DNA of 8,619 nucleotides from Bacteroidales bacterium (lineage in GTDB: Bacteria > Bacteroidota > Bacteroidia > Bacteroidales > Tenuifilaceae). The first letter of the stretch is position 1. Every line of letters starts with the position of its first letter. Shown piece after piece: positions 7,297-8,619 of this stretch. A program made the position numbers and the translations under genes. Where the stretch lies: assembly GCA_008933525.1 (NCBI GenBank), contig WBUV01000109.1, forward strand, positions 1 through 8,619. The letters run 5' to 3'. The notes beneath the pieces were generated by a model. It was not told the origin of the DNA and ran no database searches. It saw only the letters and a list, made by a program, of their open reading frames with translations.

Positions 7297-8619
7297 ATAT
7301 GAAGGTTTCTTTTCCTTATTGTTTTTGTACCAGAAGAAGTAACTTTGCTGCTTCTGCTTTTCCTGCTTTGTTCTGGCTACATATATTTTCTCTCCAGTAT
7401 AAGGGTCAACTCCTGTGTAGTATATTGTGGATGCTAATGTCATTGGTGTTGGTGTGAAATCTTGAACCTGCTCCAGCTTGAAGTTCAAACGCCTTGTTTC
7501 ATCGGCAAGGTTCTGCATATCCTGTTCGGTGCTTGCAGGATGGCTCGATATAAAGTAAGGTATAAGTTGTTGATTTAATGAGAATTTATGGTTTATGTCA
7601 TCAAATTTTTGTTTAAGTAAGTGGAAGAGCTTAAACGATGGTTTGCGCATCATTTTCAGCACCCTATCCGATGTGTGCTCTGGAGCAACCTTTAACCTAC
7701 CCGAAACGTGGTATCTGCATAGATTCTCGAAGTATTCCTGTTCAGCCTTGCTTTGCTTATCGATGAATAAATCGTAGCGTACGCCACTACCTATAAACGC
7801 CTTCTTAATCCCATCAATCTTCCTGACTTTGCTGTAGAGCTGATTTATCGACTCGTGACTGGAATTTAAATTATTGCAGATACTCGGGAATATGCACGAT
7901 TGACGTTTGCATTTTTCGCAAATACTTAGGTCTTTTCCTTGCATCCTGAACATATTGGCCGATGGGCCACCTATATCACTCAAATAACCCTTAAATCCTG
8001 GTAGTTTCTTGATTTTATCAATTTCATCCAGAATCGATTTCTCGGAGCGCGACGAAATGAATCTTCCCTGATGAGCCGAAATGGTGCAAAAACTGCATCC
8101 TCCAAAGCATCCACGGTGGATATTTACCGAGAACTTTATCATCTCCCAAGCAGGAATTACTTTATCCTTATAGCGTGGGTGAGGCAAATGTGTGTAGGGT
8201 AAATCGTACCAACTATCAATTTCGTTGGTGCTAGGAAGCGGATATGGAGGGTTAACAACTACGCACTTATCGTTAATGGGTTCCACCAAGCATTTGGCGT
8301 TCATCCGGTTCGATTCCGACTCAATTAGCTTAAAGTTCTCACCAAACTTCAGTTTATCCTTGAGACAATCATCATAGGAGTGAAGGTTGATGGTGTTTTT
8401 GGACTTGCTGTACTTTTCTACATTTGAATCAACATAGCCAATCTGTGGAATATCTCTGAGTTGATAAATACTCGCACCTCTCGATAATCGTTGAGCAATC
8501 TCCACAATTGGCTTTTCGCCCATGCCATAAACTAGTATATCAGCCTCACTATCAATTAGTATTGATGGTTTAAGTGAATTACTCCAATAATCGTAATGGG
8601 TAAATCGGCGCAACGATGC
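7273..8619 (-). CDS. ygiQ: YgiQ family radical SAM protein, 5' end outside window
   Basis: This is the C-terminal 448 residues of a YgiQ (UPF0313) family radical SAM enzyme, whose substrate is unknown. The frame is open at the window edge (A-S-L-R-R-F-T-H-Y-D-Y-W). This matches the internal ASLRR..HYDYW segment of E. coli YgiQ, so the TTG at 8611-8613 is an internal leucine and the N-terminal region is missing. Numbering from that leucine, the [4Fe-4S] motif is C169-x3-C173-x2-C176 (GCFGGCSFC). SDIGGPSANMF (212-222), SGVRYD (276-281), LKVAPEHT (307-314) and IPYFISSHPA (351-360) are family landmarks. Four more cysteines (232, 235, 240, 246) could bind a second metal centre. The protein ends soon after FFWYK (426-430) with a lysine-rich tail, so the C-terminus is much shorter than in E. 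coli YgiQ. It is convergent with atpK and shows no functional link to the ATPase. Confidence 0.93.
   Translation of the reverse strand, partial: ASLRRFTHYDYWSNSLKPSILIDSEADILVYGMGEKPIVEIAQRLSRGASIYQLRDIPQIGYVDSNVEKYSKSKNTINLHSYDDCLKDKLKFGENFKLIESESNRMNAKCLVEPINDKCVVVNPPYPLPSTNEIDSWYDLPYTHLPHPRYKDKVIPAWEMIKFSVNIHRGCFGGCSFCTISAHQGRFISSRSEKSILDEIDKIKKLPGFKGYLSDIGGPSANMFRMQGKDLSICEKCKRQSCIFPSICNNLNSSHESINQLYSKVRKIDGIKKAFIGSGVRYDLFIDKQSKAEQEYFENLCRYHVSGRLKVAPEHTSDRVLKMMRKPSFKLFHLLKQKFDDINHKFSLNQQLIPYFISSHPASTEQDMQNLADETRRLNFKLEQVQDFTPTPMTLASTIYYTGVDPYTGEKIYVARTKQEKQKQQSYFFWYKNNKEKKPSYKSKRPQQ

Noticed and set aside
8611..8613. TTG at 8611-8613 (- strand) as the start of the ygiQ-like gene.
   Set aside because: The two preceding codons read Ala-Ser and complete the internal ASLRR..HYDYW family motif. 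The true start is beyond the window.

Overview
The window is a bacterial V-type (A/V-type) ATPase operon on the + strand. It is followed by a convergent YgiQ-family radical SAM gene on the - strand. The subunit order is E, DUF2764, A, B, D, I, K. That order, together with a DUF2764 protein in place of a recognisable subunit C, is the arrangement I know from Bacteroidota, Chlamydia and Borrelia/Treponema. A-rich leaders on some genes, the protein flavour (for example the end of subunit E) and moderately low GC suggest a Bacteroidota member, probably an anaerobe of the Bacteroidales. No rRNA or other marker is present, so the genus cannot be named.

Layout: bases 1-328 are the 3' end of atpE (peripheral stalk), cut by the window edge. 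Bases 330-1202 encode the DUF2764 protein. Bases 1241-2998 (atpA, catalytic) and 2998-4317 (atpB, regulatory) encode the hexameric V1 head, with a 1-nt overlap. Bases 4344-4946 (atpD) encode the rotor shaft. Bases 4943-6745 (atpI) encode the membrane stator with the proton/sodium channel arginine, and overlap atpD by 4 nt. After a 48-nt AT-rich leader, 6794-7240 (atpK) encodes the four-helix rotor-ring proteolipid. A strong hairpin at 7253-7296 ends the operon. It also covers the 3' end of the convergent ygiQ-like gene (7273-8619), whose 5' end lies beyond the window. Genes fill almost the whole window; the largest gap is 48 nt.

Together A3B3 hydrolyses (or makes) ATP, D turns with the K ring, and I plus E (and presumably unseen partners) hold the stator. 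The K subunit has, at identical residue offsets, every Na+ ligand known from the Enterococcus hirae NtpK ring, so a sodium-translocating enzyme is the best inference. No separate gene for subunit F, G/H or a classical subunit C lies between E and K. The DUF2764 protein has short stretches that resemble subunit C (d), and I propose it fills that role.

I found no undescribed mobile, defence or RNA system. The points worth a second look are the ion specificity, the nature of the DUF2764 protein, the reduced subunit set, the start-site signals at gene overlaps, and the hairpin shared between convergent genes.
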